DNA from: Pseudomonas sp. KNUC1026
Lineage (GTDB): Bacteria > Pseudomonadota > Gammaproteobacteria > Pseudomonadales > Pseudomonadaceae
Assembly: GCF_021650705.1 (NCBI RefSeq)
Contig: NZ_CP087138.1
Coordinates: 5,157,222 to 5,221,221, forward strand
Direction: 5' to 3'
Length of the DNA: 64,000 bases
Part shown: in pieces, positions 44,455 through 53,760 of the stretch
Position numbering within the stretch: the stretch's first letter is position 1
How the letters are laid out: every line of letters starts with the position of its first letter
The notes under the pieces: model-generated
What the model saw: only the letters and a program-made list of their open reading frames with translations
What the model was told of the DNA's origin: nothing
Databases searched by the model: none
Position numbers and translations under genes: made by a program

Positions 44455-44476
44455 CGTGTAGGGCAATTCCTACACG
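44455..44476. promoter_or_regulatory. inverted repeat upstream of the ABC transporter, candidate response-regulator site
   Basis: CGTGTAGG and CCTACACG form a perfect 8-bp inverted repeat with a 6-bp spacer, 104 bp before the ATPase start. The LuxR-type regulator gene ends 82 bp upstream of it. A second hairpin, CCCCCGA-TTT-TCGGGGG, lies about 30 bp further on. Confidence 0.5.
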
Positions 44477-44580
44477 CAGCTCTCAGCGCGGCTGAAGCGA
44501 ATCTCTCCGCCCCCCCGATTTTCGGGGGTTGACCCGTTACGTACGCTTGGCCCACGCATCACCAACAAGGGTACGGGGAC

Positions 44581-45693
44581 ATGAGCGAGGCGAAGTCAGG
44601 CGCGGCCGATATTCTGGTCAGCTTTCGTGGGGTACAGAAGAGCTACGACGGTGAAAACCTGATCGTCAAGGACCTCAACCTGGACATCCGCAAGGGTGAG
44701 TTCCTTACGCTGCTGGGGCCTTCGGGCTCTGGCAAAACCACCAGCCTGATGATGCTCGCCGGCTTCGAAACGCCGACCGCAGGCGAAATCACCCTGGCCG
44801 GGCGTGCGATCAACCACGTACCGCCGCACAAGCGCGACATCGGCATGGTGTTCCAGAACTACGCCCTGTTTCCGCACATGACCGTGGCCGAGAACCTGGC
44901 CTTCCCGCTCACCGTGCGCGGCATGAGCAAGGCGGACGTGGCCGACAAGGTCAAGAAGGCACTGGACATGGTGCAGCTTGACCGCTTCGCCCAGCGCTAC
45001 CCGGCGCAACTGTCCGGTGGCCAGCAACAGCGCGTGGCGCTGGCGCGGGCGCTGGTGTTCGAGCCGCAACTGGTGCTGATGGACGAGCCGCTGGGCGCGC
45101 TGGACAAACAACTGCGTGAACACATGCAGATGGAGATCAAGCACATTCACCAGCGCCTGGGCGTGACCGTGGTGTACGTGACCCACGACCAGGGCGAAGC
45201 GTTGACGATGTCGGACCGCGTGGCAGTGTTCCATCAAGGCGAGATCCAGCAGATCGAAGCCCCGCGCTCTCTCTACGAGCACCCGCGCAATACTTTCGTG
45301 GCCAACTTCATCGGCGAGAACAACCGCCTCAGCGGCCAATTGCTCAGCCGCGAGGGCGACCGCTGCGTGGTGGCCTTGGCCCGTGGTGAAAAGGTCGAAG
45401 CGCTTGCCGTGAACGTCGGCCAGCCCGGCGAGCGGGTAACGCTTTCGGTGCGCCCGGAACGCGTGCGCCTGGGTAGTCAGAGCGATCAGCTCGCCAACCG
45501 TTTTTCCGGCCGTGTGGCCGAATTCATCTACCTGGGCGACCACGTCCGGGTACGCCTGGAAGTGGCCGGCACCACCGACTTCTTCGTCAAGCAACCCATC
45601 GCCGAGCTCGATCCTGCCCTCTCGGTCGGCGATGTAGTACCCCTTGGTTGGCAAATCGAGCACGCCCGCGCGCTTGACCCGTTGACCGACTGA
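44581..45693 (+). CDS. potA: polyamine-type ABC transporter ATP-binding protein
   Basis: A 370-residue ABC ATPase with Walker A GPSGSGKTTSLMM, signature LSGGQQQRVALARAL, Walker B LVLMDEPLGALD and the H-loop YVTHDQGEAL, followed by a C-terminal TOBE-type domain from about residue 285. This is the PotA-type layout. It heads a run of ATPase, binding protein and two permeases. PotA-family transporters move putrescine, spermidine or similar cationic compounds; the substrate here is not proven. Confidence 0.9.
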   Translation: MSEAKSGAADILVSFRGVQKSYDGENLIVKDLNLDIRKGEFLTLLGPSGSGKTTSLMMLAGFETPTAGEITLAGRAINHVPPHKRDIGMVFQNYALFPHMTVAENLAFPLTVRGMSKADVADKVKKALDMVQLDRFAQRYPAQLSGGQQQRVALARALVFEPQLVLMDEPLGALDKQLREHMQMEIKHIHQRLGVTVVYVTHDQGEALTMSDRVAVFHQGEIQQIEAPRSLYEHPRNTFVANFIGENNRLSGQLLSREGDRCVVALARGEKVEALAVNVGQPGERVTLSVRPERVRLGSQSDQLANRFSGRVAEFIYLGDHVRVRLEVAGTTDFFVKQPIAELDPALSVGDVVPLGWQIEHARALDPLTD

Positions 45694-45741
45694 CCTGGTT
45701 AAAACAACAAGAACACCTAACTGCATAGTGGAGAGGAATTC

Positions 45742-46773
45742 ATGCTCAAGCATTTGAAGCTCAGCGCCCTGGCCCTGGGGATGATGGCCGCAGCCAACGC
45801 CATGGCGGCTGACCTGACCGTCATCTCGTTCGGCGGCGCCAACAAGGCGGCCCAGGAAAAAGCGTTCTACAAAACCTGGGAAGAGGCTGGCAACGGCAAG
45901 ATCGTGGCGGGCGAATACAACGGCGAAATGGCCAAGATCGAAGCTCAGGTCGATACCAAGGGCGTGACCATGGACCTGGTGGAAGTCGAGTCGCCGGAGC
46001 TGTCCCAAGGCTGCGACGAAGACCTGTTCGAAACCCTCGACCCGAAACTGTTCGGCGACAAGGCTAACTACGTCGACGGCACCATCCAGACCTGCGGTGT
46101 GGGCTTCTTCGTATGGTCCACGGTGCTGGCCTACAACGCCGACAAACTGCAGACCGCTCCGGCCAACTGGGCTGATTTCTGGGACACTCAGAAATTCCCG
46201 GGCAAGCGCGGCCTGCGCAAGGGCGCCAAGTACACCCTGGAAATCGCCCTGATGGCCGACGGCGTAGCGCCGGCCGATGTGTACAAGGTACTGGGCAGCA
46301 AGGACGGCCAGAACCGTGCGTTCAAGAAGCTCGACGAGCTCAAGCCCAATATCCAGTGGTGGGAAGCTGGCGCCCAGCCCCCGCAATACCTGGCCTCGGG
46401 TGACGTGGTGATGAGTTCTGCCTACAACGGCCGCATTGCCGCTGTGCAGAAGGACAGCAACCTGAAAGTGGTGTGGACTGGCGGGGTGTACGACTTCGAC
46501 GCATGGGCCATCCCGCGCGGGGCGAAGAATGCCGAAGAGGCGAAGAAATTCATCGCCTGGACCCTCAAGCCCGAGAACCAGAAAGTCTACGCCGAGAACA
46601 TCGCTTACGGCCCGACCAACAAGGCCGCCGTGCCGCTGCTGGCCAAGAGCGTGACCGACAACATGCCTACCACCGAGGCCAACCTCAAGGATCAGGTGCG
46701 GATCGACGTCAAGTTCTGGGCTGACAACGGTGAGCAGCTCGAGCAACGCTTCAACGCCTGGGCCGCGAAGTAA
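45742..46773 (+). CDS. ABC transporter substrate-binding protein, PotD-like
   Basis: A 343-residue periplasmic protein with a signal peptide (MLKHLKLSALALGMMAAANAMA) and the PotD/SBP family 8 opening DLTVISFGGANKAAQEKAFYKTWEE. ATG 45742 has GGAGAGG upstream. It supplies the ligand to the two permeases that follow. Ligand-pocket aromatic residues (W and Y in VWSTVLAYNADKL) suit a polyamine-like ligand, but other compounds such as amino-acid derivatives are possible. Confidence 0.9.
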   Translation: MLKHLKLSALALGMMAAANAMAADLTVISFGGANKAAQEKAFYKTWEEAGNGKIVAGEYNGEMAKIEAQVDTKGVTMDLVEVESPELSQGCDEDLFETLDPKLFGDKANYVDGTIQTCGVGFFVWSTVLAYNADKLQTAPANWADFWDTQKFPGKRGLRKGAKYTLEIALMADGVAPADVYKVLGSKDGQNRAFKKLDELKPNIQWWEAGAQPPQYLASGDVVMSSAYNGRIAAVQKDSNLKVVWTGGVYDFDAWAIPRGAKNAEEAKKFIAWTLKPENQKVYAENIAYGPTNKAAVPLLAKSVTDNMPTTEANLKDQVRIDVKFWADNGEQLEQRFNAWAAK

Positions 46774-46828
46774 ACCGTTTTGGGCGCGGCCACCGGCCGC
46801 GCCCGTCTGATTCGTCTGGAGAGTTTCA

Positions 46829-48073
46829 ATGGCCCAATCCGCCCCACTGGCCGACGCTGGCCCGTCCCTGAAGCAGCGCCTGATCCGCGCCGAGCGCGTC
46901 AACCGCTGGAAGGCCCAGGCGCTGATCGCGCCGCTGGTGATCTTCCTGTTGCTGGTGTTCCTGGTCCCGATCGGTGCGCTGCTGTATCGCAGCGTCAGCA
47001 ACCCGGAGGTGGTCGGGACCTTGCCCCGCACCGTGACCGCCATCGGCGCCTGGGACGGCAAGGGCCTGCCGGACGAAAACGTCTACAAAGCGTTCAGCGA
47101 AGACCTCGTGGACGCGCGCAAAAACCAGCAATTGGGCGACTTGTCCAAGCGCTTGAACATGGAAACGGCCGGCTATCGCAGCCTGCTGATGCAAACTGCA
47201 CGCGCGCTGCCGTTCAGCGAAGTGCCTGCTTCTTATAAAGAAGCGTTGGAAGGCCTCGACGAGCGCTGGGGCGACCCGGCCTACTGGCAGGTGATCCGCC
47301 GCAACACCAGTGACGTGACCTCCTATTACCTGCTGGCCTCGCTCGACCACCGTATCGATGACCTCGGCGAAGTGGCCCCGGCCAGCCCCGACCAGGCCAT
47401 CTACCTCGACATCTTTGCCCGCACCTTCTGGATGGGCCTGGTCATTACCCTGCTGTGTGTGGTGCTGGCCTATCCGCTGGCCTACCTGCTGGCCAACCTG
47501 CCTGCGCGGCAGAGCAACCTGTTGATGATCATGGTGCTGCTGCCGTTCTGGACCTCGATCCTGGTGCGGGTCGCGGCCTGGATCGTGCTCTTGCAGTCCG
47601 GCGGGCTGATCAACAGCGCGCTGATGGCCATGGGCATCATCGACAAACCCCTGGAGCTGGTCTTCAACCGGGTGGGTGTGTACATCTCGATGGTGCATAT
47701 CCTGCTGCCGTTCATGATCCTGCCGATCTACAGCGTGATGAAGGGCATCTCGCCCAGCTACATGCGCGCGGCGATCTCGCTGGGCTGCCACCCGTTCACC
47801 AGCTTCTGGAAAGTGTACTTCCCGCAAACCTACGCCGGCGTAGGCGCCGGCTGCCTGCTGGTGTTCATCCTGGCCATCGGTTACTACATCACCCCGGCAC
47901 TGCTGGGCAGCCCTAACGACCAGATGGTCAGCTACTTCGTGGCCTTCTACACCAACACCAGCATCAACTGGGGCATGGCCACTGCACTGGGCGGCCTGCT
48001 GCTGCTGGCCACCGTCATTCTCTATCTGATCTATAGCAAGCTGGTCGGCGCCAGCCGACTGCGCCTGAGCTGA
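46829..48073 (+). CDS. ABC transporter permease, PotB-like
   Basis: A 414-residue inner-membrane permease. After a first membrane segment (residues about 32-54) an unusually long periplasmic insert of about 130 residues precedes the remaining five segments; the EAA-like loop YMRAAISLGCHPFTSFWKVYFPQ docks on the ATPase. Ordinary PotB-type permeases are about 280-300 residues, so the insert is a lineage feature. It is followed 10 bp later by the second permease. Confidence 0.9.
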   Translation: MAQSAPLADAGPSLKQRLIRAERVNRWKAQALIAPLVIFLLLVFLVPIGALLYRSVSNPEVVGTLPRTVTAIGAWDGKGLPDENVYKAFSEDLVDARKNQQLGDLSKRLNMETAGYRSLLMQTARALPFSEVPASYKEALEGLDERWGDPAYWQVIRRNTSDVTSYYLLASLDHRIDDLGEVAPASPDQAIYLDIFARTFWMGLVITLLCVVLAYPLAYLLANLPARQSNLLMIMVLLPFWTSILVRVAAWIVLLQSGGLINSALMAMGIIDKPLELVFNRVGVYISMVHILLPFMILPIYSVMKGISPSYMRAAISLGCHPFTSFWKVYFPQTYAGVGAGCLLVFILAIGYYITPALLGSPNDQMVSYFVAFYTNTSINWGMATALGGLLLLATVILYLIYSKLVGASRLRLS

Positions 48074-48083
48074 GGACACCGCC

Positions 48084-48911
48084 ATGTTGAGCCCGTATCA
48101 GTCGCCCATCGAGCGTGTGTGGTACTACGCGTTGCGTATCCTGTGTGGCGCCGTGCTGTTGTTCCTGATCCTGCCGGTGCTGGTGATCATCCCGCTGTCG
48201 TTCAACTCGGGGAGCTTTCTGGTGTATCCGATGCAGGGTTTCTCGCTGCATTGGTATCAGGACTTCTTCGCCTCGGCCGAATGGATGCGCGCATTGCGCA
48301 ACAGCATCATCGTCGCGCCAGCTGCCACTTTGCTGGCCATGGTGTTCGGCACCCTGGCTTCCATCGGCCTGGTGCGCAGTTACTTCCCCGGCAAGGCGCT
48401 GGTGATGGCACTGGTGATCTCGCCGATGGTGGTGCCGGTGGTGATCGTCGGCGTGGCGACTTACCTGTTCTTCGCCCCACTGGGCCTGGGCAACAGCTAC
48501 TTCTCGCTGATCGTGGTACACGCGGTGCTGGGTGTGCCGTTCGTGATCATCACCGTTTCGGCGACACTTCAAGGCTTCAACTACAACCTGGTGCGCGCTG
48601 CGGCAAGCCTGGGCGCCAACCCGCTGCTGACGTTTCGCAAGGTCACCCTGCCGCTGATTGCGCCTGGTGTGATCTCCGGTGCGCTGTTCGCCTTCGCCAC
48701 GTCGTTCGATGAAGTGGTCGTGACGCTGTTCCTGGCAGGCCCCGAGCAGGCAACGTTGCCGCGGCAGATGTTCAGCGGCATCCGCGAGAACCTCAGCCCC
48801 ACCATCGCGGCAGCGGCGACCTTGCTGATCGCCTTCTCGGTGGTGCTGTTGCTCACTCTGGAATGGCTTCGCGGCCGCGGCGAGCGCCTGCGCACCAGCG
48901 CGCCGGCCTGA
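48084..48911 (+). CDS. ABC transporter permease, PotC-like
   Basis: A 275-residue permease with six hydrophobic segments and the EAA loop LVRAAASLGANPLLTFRKVTLPLI. It has the PotC-type N-terminus (a short cytoplasmic tail, then a first membrane segment) and pairs with the larger permease to form the channel. Length is normal for the family. It ends 73 bp before rpe. Confidence 0.9.
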   Translation: MLSPYQSPIERVWYYALRILCGAVLLFLILPVLVIIPLSFNSGSFLVYPMQGFSLHWYQDFFASAEWMRALRNSIIVAPAATLLAMVFGTLASIGLVRSYFPGKALVMALVISPMVVPVVIVGVATYLFFAPLGLGNSYFSLIVVHAVLGVPFVIITVSATLQGFNYNLVRAAASLGANPLLTFRKVTLPLIAPGVISGALFAFATSFDEVVVTLFLAGPEQATLPRQMFSGIRENLSPTIAAAATLLIAFSVVLLLTLEWLRGRGERLRTSAPA

Positions 48912-48944
48912 GGCGGGTCATCGCCGCCTGAGGGGGCAGTGGGG

Positions 48945-48950
48945 TACAAT
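48945..48950 (+). promoter_or_regulatory. possible -10 element of rpe
   Basis: TACAAT lies 35 bp before the rpe ATG in the 73-bp gap after the permease gene. The -35 region at 17 bp is not consensus, so this is a weak call, but a promoter separating rpe from the transporter operon is expected. Confidence 0.3.
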
Positions 48951-48984
48951 CCGCGCCACTGTGACCCTAGCCTACAGGTGCGCC

Positions 48985-49659
48985 ATGCAGCCCTTCGCCA
49001 TTGCCCCCTCCATCCTGTCTGCCGACTTCGCCCGCCTGGGCGAAGAGGTGGACAACGTTCTCGCCGCTGGCGCGGACATCGTTCACTTCGACGTGATGGA
49101 CAACCACTACGTGCCCAACCTCACCATCGGCCCGATGGTATGTGCGGCGCTGCGCAAATACGGCGTCACCGCACCGATCGACGTGCACCTGATGGTCAGC
49201 CCGGTCGATCGCATCATCGGCGACTTCATCGAGGCCGGCGCCAGCTACATCACCTTCCACCCTGAAGCCAGCCAGCACATCGACCGCTCCCTGCAACTGA
49301 TCCGCGACGGCGGCTGCAAGGCGGGCCTGGTGTTCAACCCGGCAACGCCGCTGAATCTGCTCGAATACGTGATGGACAAGGTCGACATGATCCTGCTCAT
49401 GAGCGTGAACCCTGGGTTCGGCGGGCAGAAATTCATCCCCGGCACACTGAACAAACTGCGCGAGGCGCGCGCGCTGATCGACGCAAGCGGGCGCGACATC
49501 CGCCTGGAGATCGACGGCGGCGTGAACGTGAAGAACATCCGCGAGATCGCTGCAGCCGGTGCCGATACTTTCGTTGCCGGGTCTGCCATTTTCAATGCGC
49601 CTGACTACAAAGCCGTCATCGACCAGATGCGTGAAGAGCTGGCGTCGGCCCGCTCATGA
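48985..49659 (+). CDS. rpe: ribulose-phosphate 3-epimerase
   Basis: A 224-residue TIM-barrel enzyme starting MQPFAIAPSILSADFARLGEE, with metal histidines and aspartates in HFDVMDNHYVPNLTIG, HLMVSPVDR, MSVNPGFGGQKFIP and EIDGGVN. It interconverts ribulose 5-phosphate and xylulose 5-phosphate in the pentose phosphate pathway. The ATG at 48985 matches the family start; an in-frame codon 24 bp upstream is not supported. It overlaps gph by 4 bp. Confidence 0.96.
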   Translation: MQPFAIAPSILSADFARLGEEVDNVLAAGADIVHFDVMDNHYVPNLTIGPMVCAALRKYGVTAPIDVHLMVSPVDRIIGDFIEAGASYITFHPEASQHIDRSLQLIRDGGCKAGLVFNPATPLNLLEYVMDKVDMILLMSVNPGFGGQKFIPGTLNKLREARALIDASGRDIRLEIDGGVNVKNIREIAAAGADTFVAGSAIFNAPDYKAVIDQMREELASARS

Positions 49660-50474
49660 GCGGCCTGGAGCAGCTGTTTCCCGGGCAGTTGCCCAAGCTG
49701 GTGATGTTCGACCTCGACGGCACATTGGTCGACTCGGTACCTGACCTGGCTGCCGCAGTGGACGAAACCCTGCGCCAGCTCGGCCGCCCGCCTGCGGGTA
49801 TCGAGCAGGTCAGGCTGTGGATCGGGAATGGCGCGAAGGTGCTGGTGCGCCGTGCGCTGGCCGGCGGGCTGGAGCACTCGGGTATCGATGACGCCGACGC
49901 GGAGCACGCGCTCGAACTGTTCATGCAGGCCTATGCAAACGGCAACCATCACACCGTGGTCTATCCCGGCGTAAGCGACACCCTCAAGTGGCTGCACAAG
50001 CGGGGTGTGGAGATGGCGTTGATCACTAACAAGCCAGAACAGTTCGTTGCGCCGCTGCTCGATGATGTGAAGCTTGGCCGTTACTTTCGCTGGATCATCG
50101 GTGGCGACACTTTGCCTCAGCAGAAACCGGACCCTGCCGCGTTGTTTTTCGTGATGAAGATGGCGGGCGTAGAGGCGCATCAGGCCTTGTTCGTCGGTGA
50201 TTCGCGCAACGATATCCGCGCTGCGCAGGCGGCGGGTGTCGCCAGCGTCGGGCTCACCTATGGCTACAACCATGGGCGGCCTATAGATGAGGAAGGCCCG
50301 ACCCTGGTGATCAGTGACTTGCGGCAACTTCTGCCAGGTTGCCTGGCCACTTCGGGTGCTGTAACGTTGGGCGCATTCACCTCTTCACCTGGCCGGGAAT
50401 CGATCGTGGCGGGCACCTGCAAACTCTGGATGAAAGTCATCAAGGCACTGGCGCGTTGGCGCTGGCGCGCCTGA
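49656..50474 (+). CDS. gph: phosphoglycolate phosphatase
   Basis: A 272-residue HAD hydrolase: nucleophile in MFDLDGTLVDSVPDLAAAVD, ALITNKPEQF as motif II, QQKPDPA as motif III and VGDSRNDIRAAQAAG as motif IV. It dephosphorylates 2-phosphoglycolate made during DNA repair. A C-terminal tail of about 45 residues after the HAD core is also seen, from memory, in other pseudomonad Gph proteins. The rpe-gph-trpE order is usual in Pseudomonas. Confidence 0.93.
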   Translation: MSGLEQLFPGQLPKLVMFDLDGTLVDSVPDLAAAVDETLRQLGRPPAGIEQVRLWIGNGAKVLVRRALAGGLEHSGIDDADAEHALELFMQAYANGNHHTVVYPGVSDTLKWLHKRGVEMALITNKPEQFVAPLLDDVKLGRYFRWIIGGDTLPQQKPDPAALFFVMKMAGVEAHQALFVGDSRNDIRAAQAAGVASVGLTYGYNHGRPIDEEGPTLVISDLRQLLPGCLATSGAVTLGAFTSSPGRESIVAGTCKLWMKVIKALARWRWRA

Positions 50475-50540
50475 TTGCGTCTGGCCGGCCCTGCCGGAGC
50501 GTTTGCCTGATTGTCCCTTTTATCCGCCACGAGGCAGATC

Positions 50541-52018
50541 ATGACCCGCGAAGAATTCCTGCGCCTGGCCGAGGCCGGCTACAACCGCATTCCCCTGGCC
50601 TTCGAAACCCTGGCCGACTTCGACACTCCTTTGTCGATTTACCTCAAGCTCGCCGACCTGCCCAATACCTACCTGCTCGAATCCGTACAGGGCGGTGAGA
50701 AGTGGGGGCGTTATTCGATCATTGGCCTCGCCTGCCGCACTGTGCTGCGGGTGCATGGCTACCGTGTCAGCGTCAGCCGCGATGGCGTGGAAGTCGAAAG
50801 CGCCGAGGTCGAAGACCCACTGGCGTTCGTCGAACAGTTCAAGGCTCGCTACAACGTCCCGACGTTGCCGGGTTTGCCGCGTTTCAATGGCGGCCTGGTC
50901 GGCTATTTCGGCTACGACAGTGTGCGTTATGTCGAGAAGCGCCTGGGCGCCTCGCCCAACCCTGACCCGATCGGGGTGCCGGACATCCTGTTGATGGTTT
51001 CCGATGCCGTGGTGGTGTTCGACAACCTGGCCGGCAAGGTGCACGCGATCGTGCTGGCCGACCCGGCCGAGGCCGATGCATTCGAAGCAGGCGAGCAGCG
51101 CCTGCAGGCGCTGCTCGAGCAAATGCGCCAACCCCTGGCGCCGCGCCTGGGCCTTGACCTGTCGCGGCCGCAGGCGGCAGAGCCTGCGTTTCGTTCCAGC
51201 TTCACCCAGGCTGACTACGAGCACGCAGTTGAGCGCATCAAGGAGTACATCCTCGCCGGCGACTGCATGCAGGTAGTGCCCTCGCAGCGGATGTCCATCG
51301 ACTTCGCTGCTGCTCCTATGACCTGTATCGTGCACTGCGCAGCATCAACCCCACGCCGTATATGTACTTCTTCAATTTCGGTGACTTCCATGTCGTTGGC
51401 AGCTCACCCGAGGTGCTGGTACGTGTCGAGGAAGGTGAAGTGACCGTCCGCCCGATCGCCGGCACTCGCCCGCGTGGCGCTACTGAAGAAGACGACATCG
51501 CCCTCGAGCGCGACCTGCTCGGCGACGAGAAGGAAATCGCCGAGCACCTGATGCTGATCGACCTTGGCCGCAACGACACCGGCCGGGTATCGGAGGTGGG
51601 CAGCGTGCGCCTGACCGAGAAGATGGTCATCGAGCGCTATTCGAACGTGATGCACATCGTGTCCAACGTGACCGGCAAGCTCAAGGCCGGCCTCACCGCC
51701 ATGGACGCCCTGCGTGCGATCCTGCCGGCCGGTACGCTGTCCGGGGCGCCGAAGATCCGCGCGATGGAGATCATCGACGAGCTGGAGCCGGTCAAGCGCG
51801 GTATCTATGGTGGCGCGGTGGGCTACTTCGCCTGGAACGGCAACATGGACACCGCCATCGCCATTCGCACTGCAGTCATCAAGAATGGTGAACTGCACGT
51901 TCAGGCCGGTGGCGGCATCGTCGCCGACTCAGTGCCGCTGCTGGAGTGGGAAGAAACCCTGAACAAGCGCCGCGCGATGTTCCGCGCCGTGGCGTTGGCC
52001 GAACAGCGCAACCTGTAA
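50541..52018 (+). pseudogene. trpE: anthranilate synthase component I TrpE, one-base frameshift
   Basis: ATG 50541 (MTREEFLRLAEAGYNRIPL) opens the first 260 residues, with the tryptophan-binding LLES motif. The catalytic half lies in another frame from about 51325 (YMYFFNFGDFHVVGSSPEVLV, IAGTRPRGATEEDD, GRNDTGRVSE, GGAVGYFAWNGNMDTAIAIRT). One missing base near 51319 restores FAAAPIDLYRALRSINPTPYMYF and a length of 492 residues, as expected. With TrpG it makes anthranilate from chorismate. Such a break would cause tryptophan auxotrophy if real. Confidence 0.93.
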
Positions 52019-52102
52019 GGCTACTGCTGTTCGCTCAACCATTCCCGCACGCCAGGTACGCCTGGCCAGCCGCGAGTACACACGTTTCCAGAGGTAAGCG
52101 CC

Positions 52103-52701
52103 ATGCTGCTGATGATCGACAACTACGACTCCTTTACCTACAACGTCGTGCAATACCTGGGCGAGCTGGGTGCCGACGTGAAAGTGGTGCGCAACGACGA
52201 AGTGACCATCGCCGATATCGAGGCCATGGCCCCCGAGCGCATCGTGGTTTCCCCGGCCCTTGCACCCCCACTGAAGCAGGCATCTCGATCGAGAGCATCC
52301 TGCATTTTGCCGGCAAGCTGCCGATCCTGGGTATCTGCCTCGGGCACCAGGCCATCGGCCAGGCCTACGGTGGCGACGTTGTGCGCGCTCGCCAGGTGAT
52401 GCACGGCAAGACCAGCCCGGTATTCCATCACGACCTGGGCGTGTTCCATGGCCTGAACAACCCGGTCACGGTCACCCGCTACCACTCGCTGGTGGTCAAG
52501 CACGGCACTCTCCCCGAGTGCCTGGAAGTGACCGCCTGGACCCAGCACCCCGACGGCAGCTTCGACGAGATCATGGGCCTGCGCCATAAGTCGCTCAACA
52601 TCGAGGGCGTGCAGTTTCACCCCGAGTCGATCCTGACCGACCAAGGCCATGCACTGCTGGCCAATTTTCTTCAGCAAACCGGCGGCCAGCGTCAGGGTTA
52701 A
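52103..52701 (+). pseudogene. trpG: anthranilate synthase component II TrpG, one-base frameshift
   Basis: MLLMIDNYDSFTYNVVQYLGE opens the class I glutamine amidotransferase. After ERIVVSP the frame is lost and resumes with GPCTPTEAGISIESI. Adding one G to the run at 52255-52256 repairs it, giving 199 residues. The catalytic cysteine is in GICLGHQAIGQAYGG and the histidine-glutamate pair in VQFHPESILT. It supplies ammonia to TrpE. It is followed by trpD and trpC in one operon. A hairpin CCAGG-TACG-CCTGG lies in the 84-bp gap after trpE. Confidence 0.93.
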
Positions 52702-52710
52702 GGAGCTTTA

Positions 52711-53760
52711 ATGGATATCAAGGCAGCACTGGCGCGGGTCGTCGATCATCTCGACCTGAGCACCGATGAAATGCGCGACGTCATGCGCCTGATCATGACC
52801 GGGCAATGCACCGACGCGCAGATCGGCGCCTTCCTCATGGGCCTGCGCATGAAGAGCGAGAGCATCGACGAAATCGTCGGTGCGGTGTCGGCCATGCGCG
52901 AGCTGGCGGGCAAGGTCGAGCTGGCGACGCTCGACAAGGTGGTCGACATCGTCGGCACCGGCGGCGATGGCGCCAATATCTTCAACGTATCTACCGCAGC
53001 GTCACTGGTCGTGGCAGCCGCCGGGTGCACGGTCGCCAAGCATGGCAACCGCGCGGTGTCCGGCAAGAGTGGCAGCGCCGACCTTCTGGAAGCCGCTGGC
53101 GTTTATCTGAACCTGACTCCCGTGCAAGTCGCACGCTGCATCGACAGCGTGGGCATCGGCTTCATGTTCGCCCAGTCGCACCATGGCGCCATGAAGCACG
53201 CCGCCGGCCCGCGCCGGGATCTGGGCCTGCGTACGCTGTTCAACATGATCGGCCCGCTGACCAACCCGGCCGGCGTGGTGCATCAGGTGGTCGGTGTGTT
53301 CAGCCAGGCGCTATGCCGGCCGGTGGCCGAGGTGCTGGCGCGGCTGGGCAGCAAGCATGTGCTGGTGGTGCATTCCAAGGACGGGCTGGATGAGTTCAGC
53401 CTGGCAGCGCCGACCTTCGTCGCCGAGCTGCGCCATGGCCAGATCAGCGAATACTGGGTGCAGCCCGAAGACCTGGGCATTCAAAGCCAGAGCCTGTACG
53501 GCCTGGAAGTGGACAGCCCGCAGGCCTCGTTGCAACTGATTCGCGACGCGCTGACCCGGCGCAAGACTGTCCAGGGGCAGAAGGCAGCCGAGATGATCGT
53601 GCTCAACGCAGGCGCTGCGCTGTACGCCGCTGACCATGCCTCAAGCCTCAAGGAAGGCGTAGCGCTGGCGCATGACGCGCTGCACACTGGCCTTGCTCGA
53701 GAAAAACTCGAAGAGCTTGGGGCCTTTACCGCCGTCTTTCAGTTGGAGAACCAGGCATGA
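52711..53760 (+). CDS. trpD: anthranilate phosphoribosyltransferase
   Basis: A 349-residue enzyme with the PRPP-binding loop VDIVGTGGDGANIFNVST, KHGNRAVSGKSGSADLLE and MFAQSHHGAMKHAAGPRRDLGLRTLFNMIGPLTNPA, all diagnostic of TrpD. It transfers the phosphoribosyl group to anthranilate. It sits 9 bp after trpG and overlaps trpC by 4 bp. Confidence 0.97.
   Translation: MDIKAALARVVDHLDLSTDEMRDVMRLIMTGQCTDAQIGAFLMGLRMKSESIDEIVGAVSAMRELAGKVELATLDKVVDIVGTGGDGANIFNVSTAASLVVAAAGCTVAKHGNRAVSGKSGSADLLEAAGVYLNLTPVQVARCIDSVGIGFMFAQSHHGAMKHAAGPRRDLGLRTLFNMIGPLTNPAGVVHQVVGVFSQALCRPVAEVLARLGSKHVLVVHSKDGLDEFSLAAPTFVAELRHGQISEYWVQPEDLGIQSQSLYGLEVDSPQASLQLIRDALTRRKTVQGQKAAEMIVLNAGAALYAADHASSLKEGVALAHDALHTGLAREKLEELGAFTAVFQLENQA

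Noticed and set aside
44596..47061. 821-residue minus-strand open frame
   Set aside because: It is antisense to the ABC transporter ATPase and binding protein genes, both with complete motifs.
51300..52260. Programmed frameshifting in trpE and trpG
   Set aside because: No slippery heptamer or downstream stimulator is visible, the losses lie at different sequence contexts, and ten other genes are broken in the same way.
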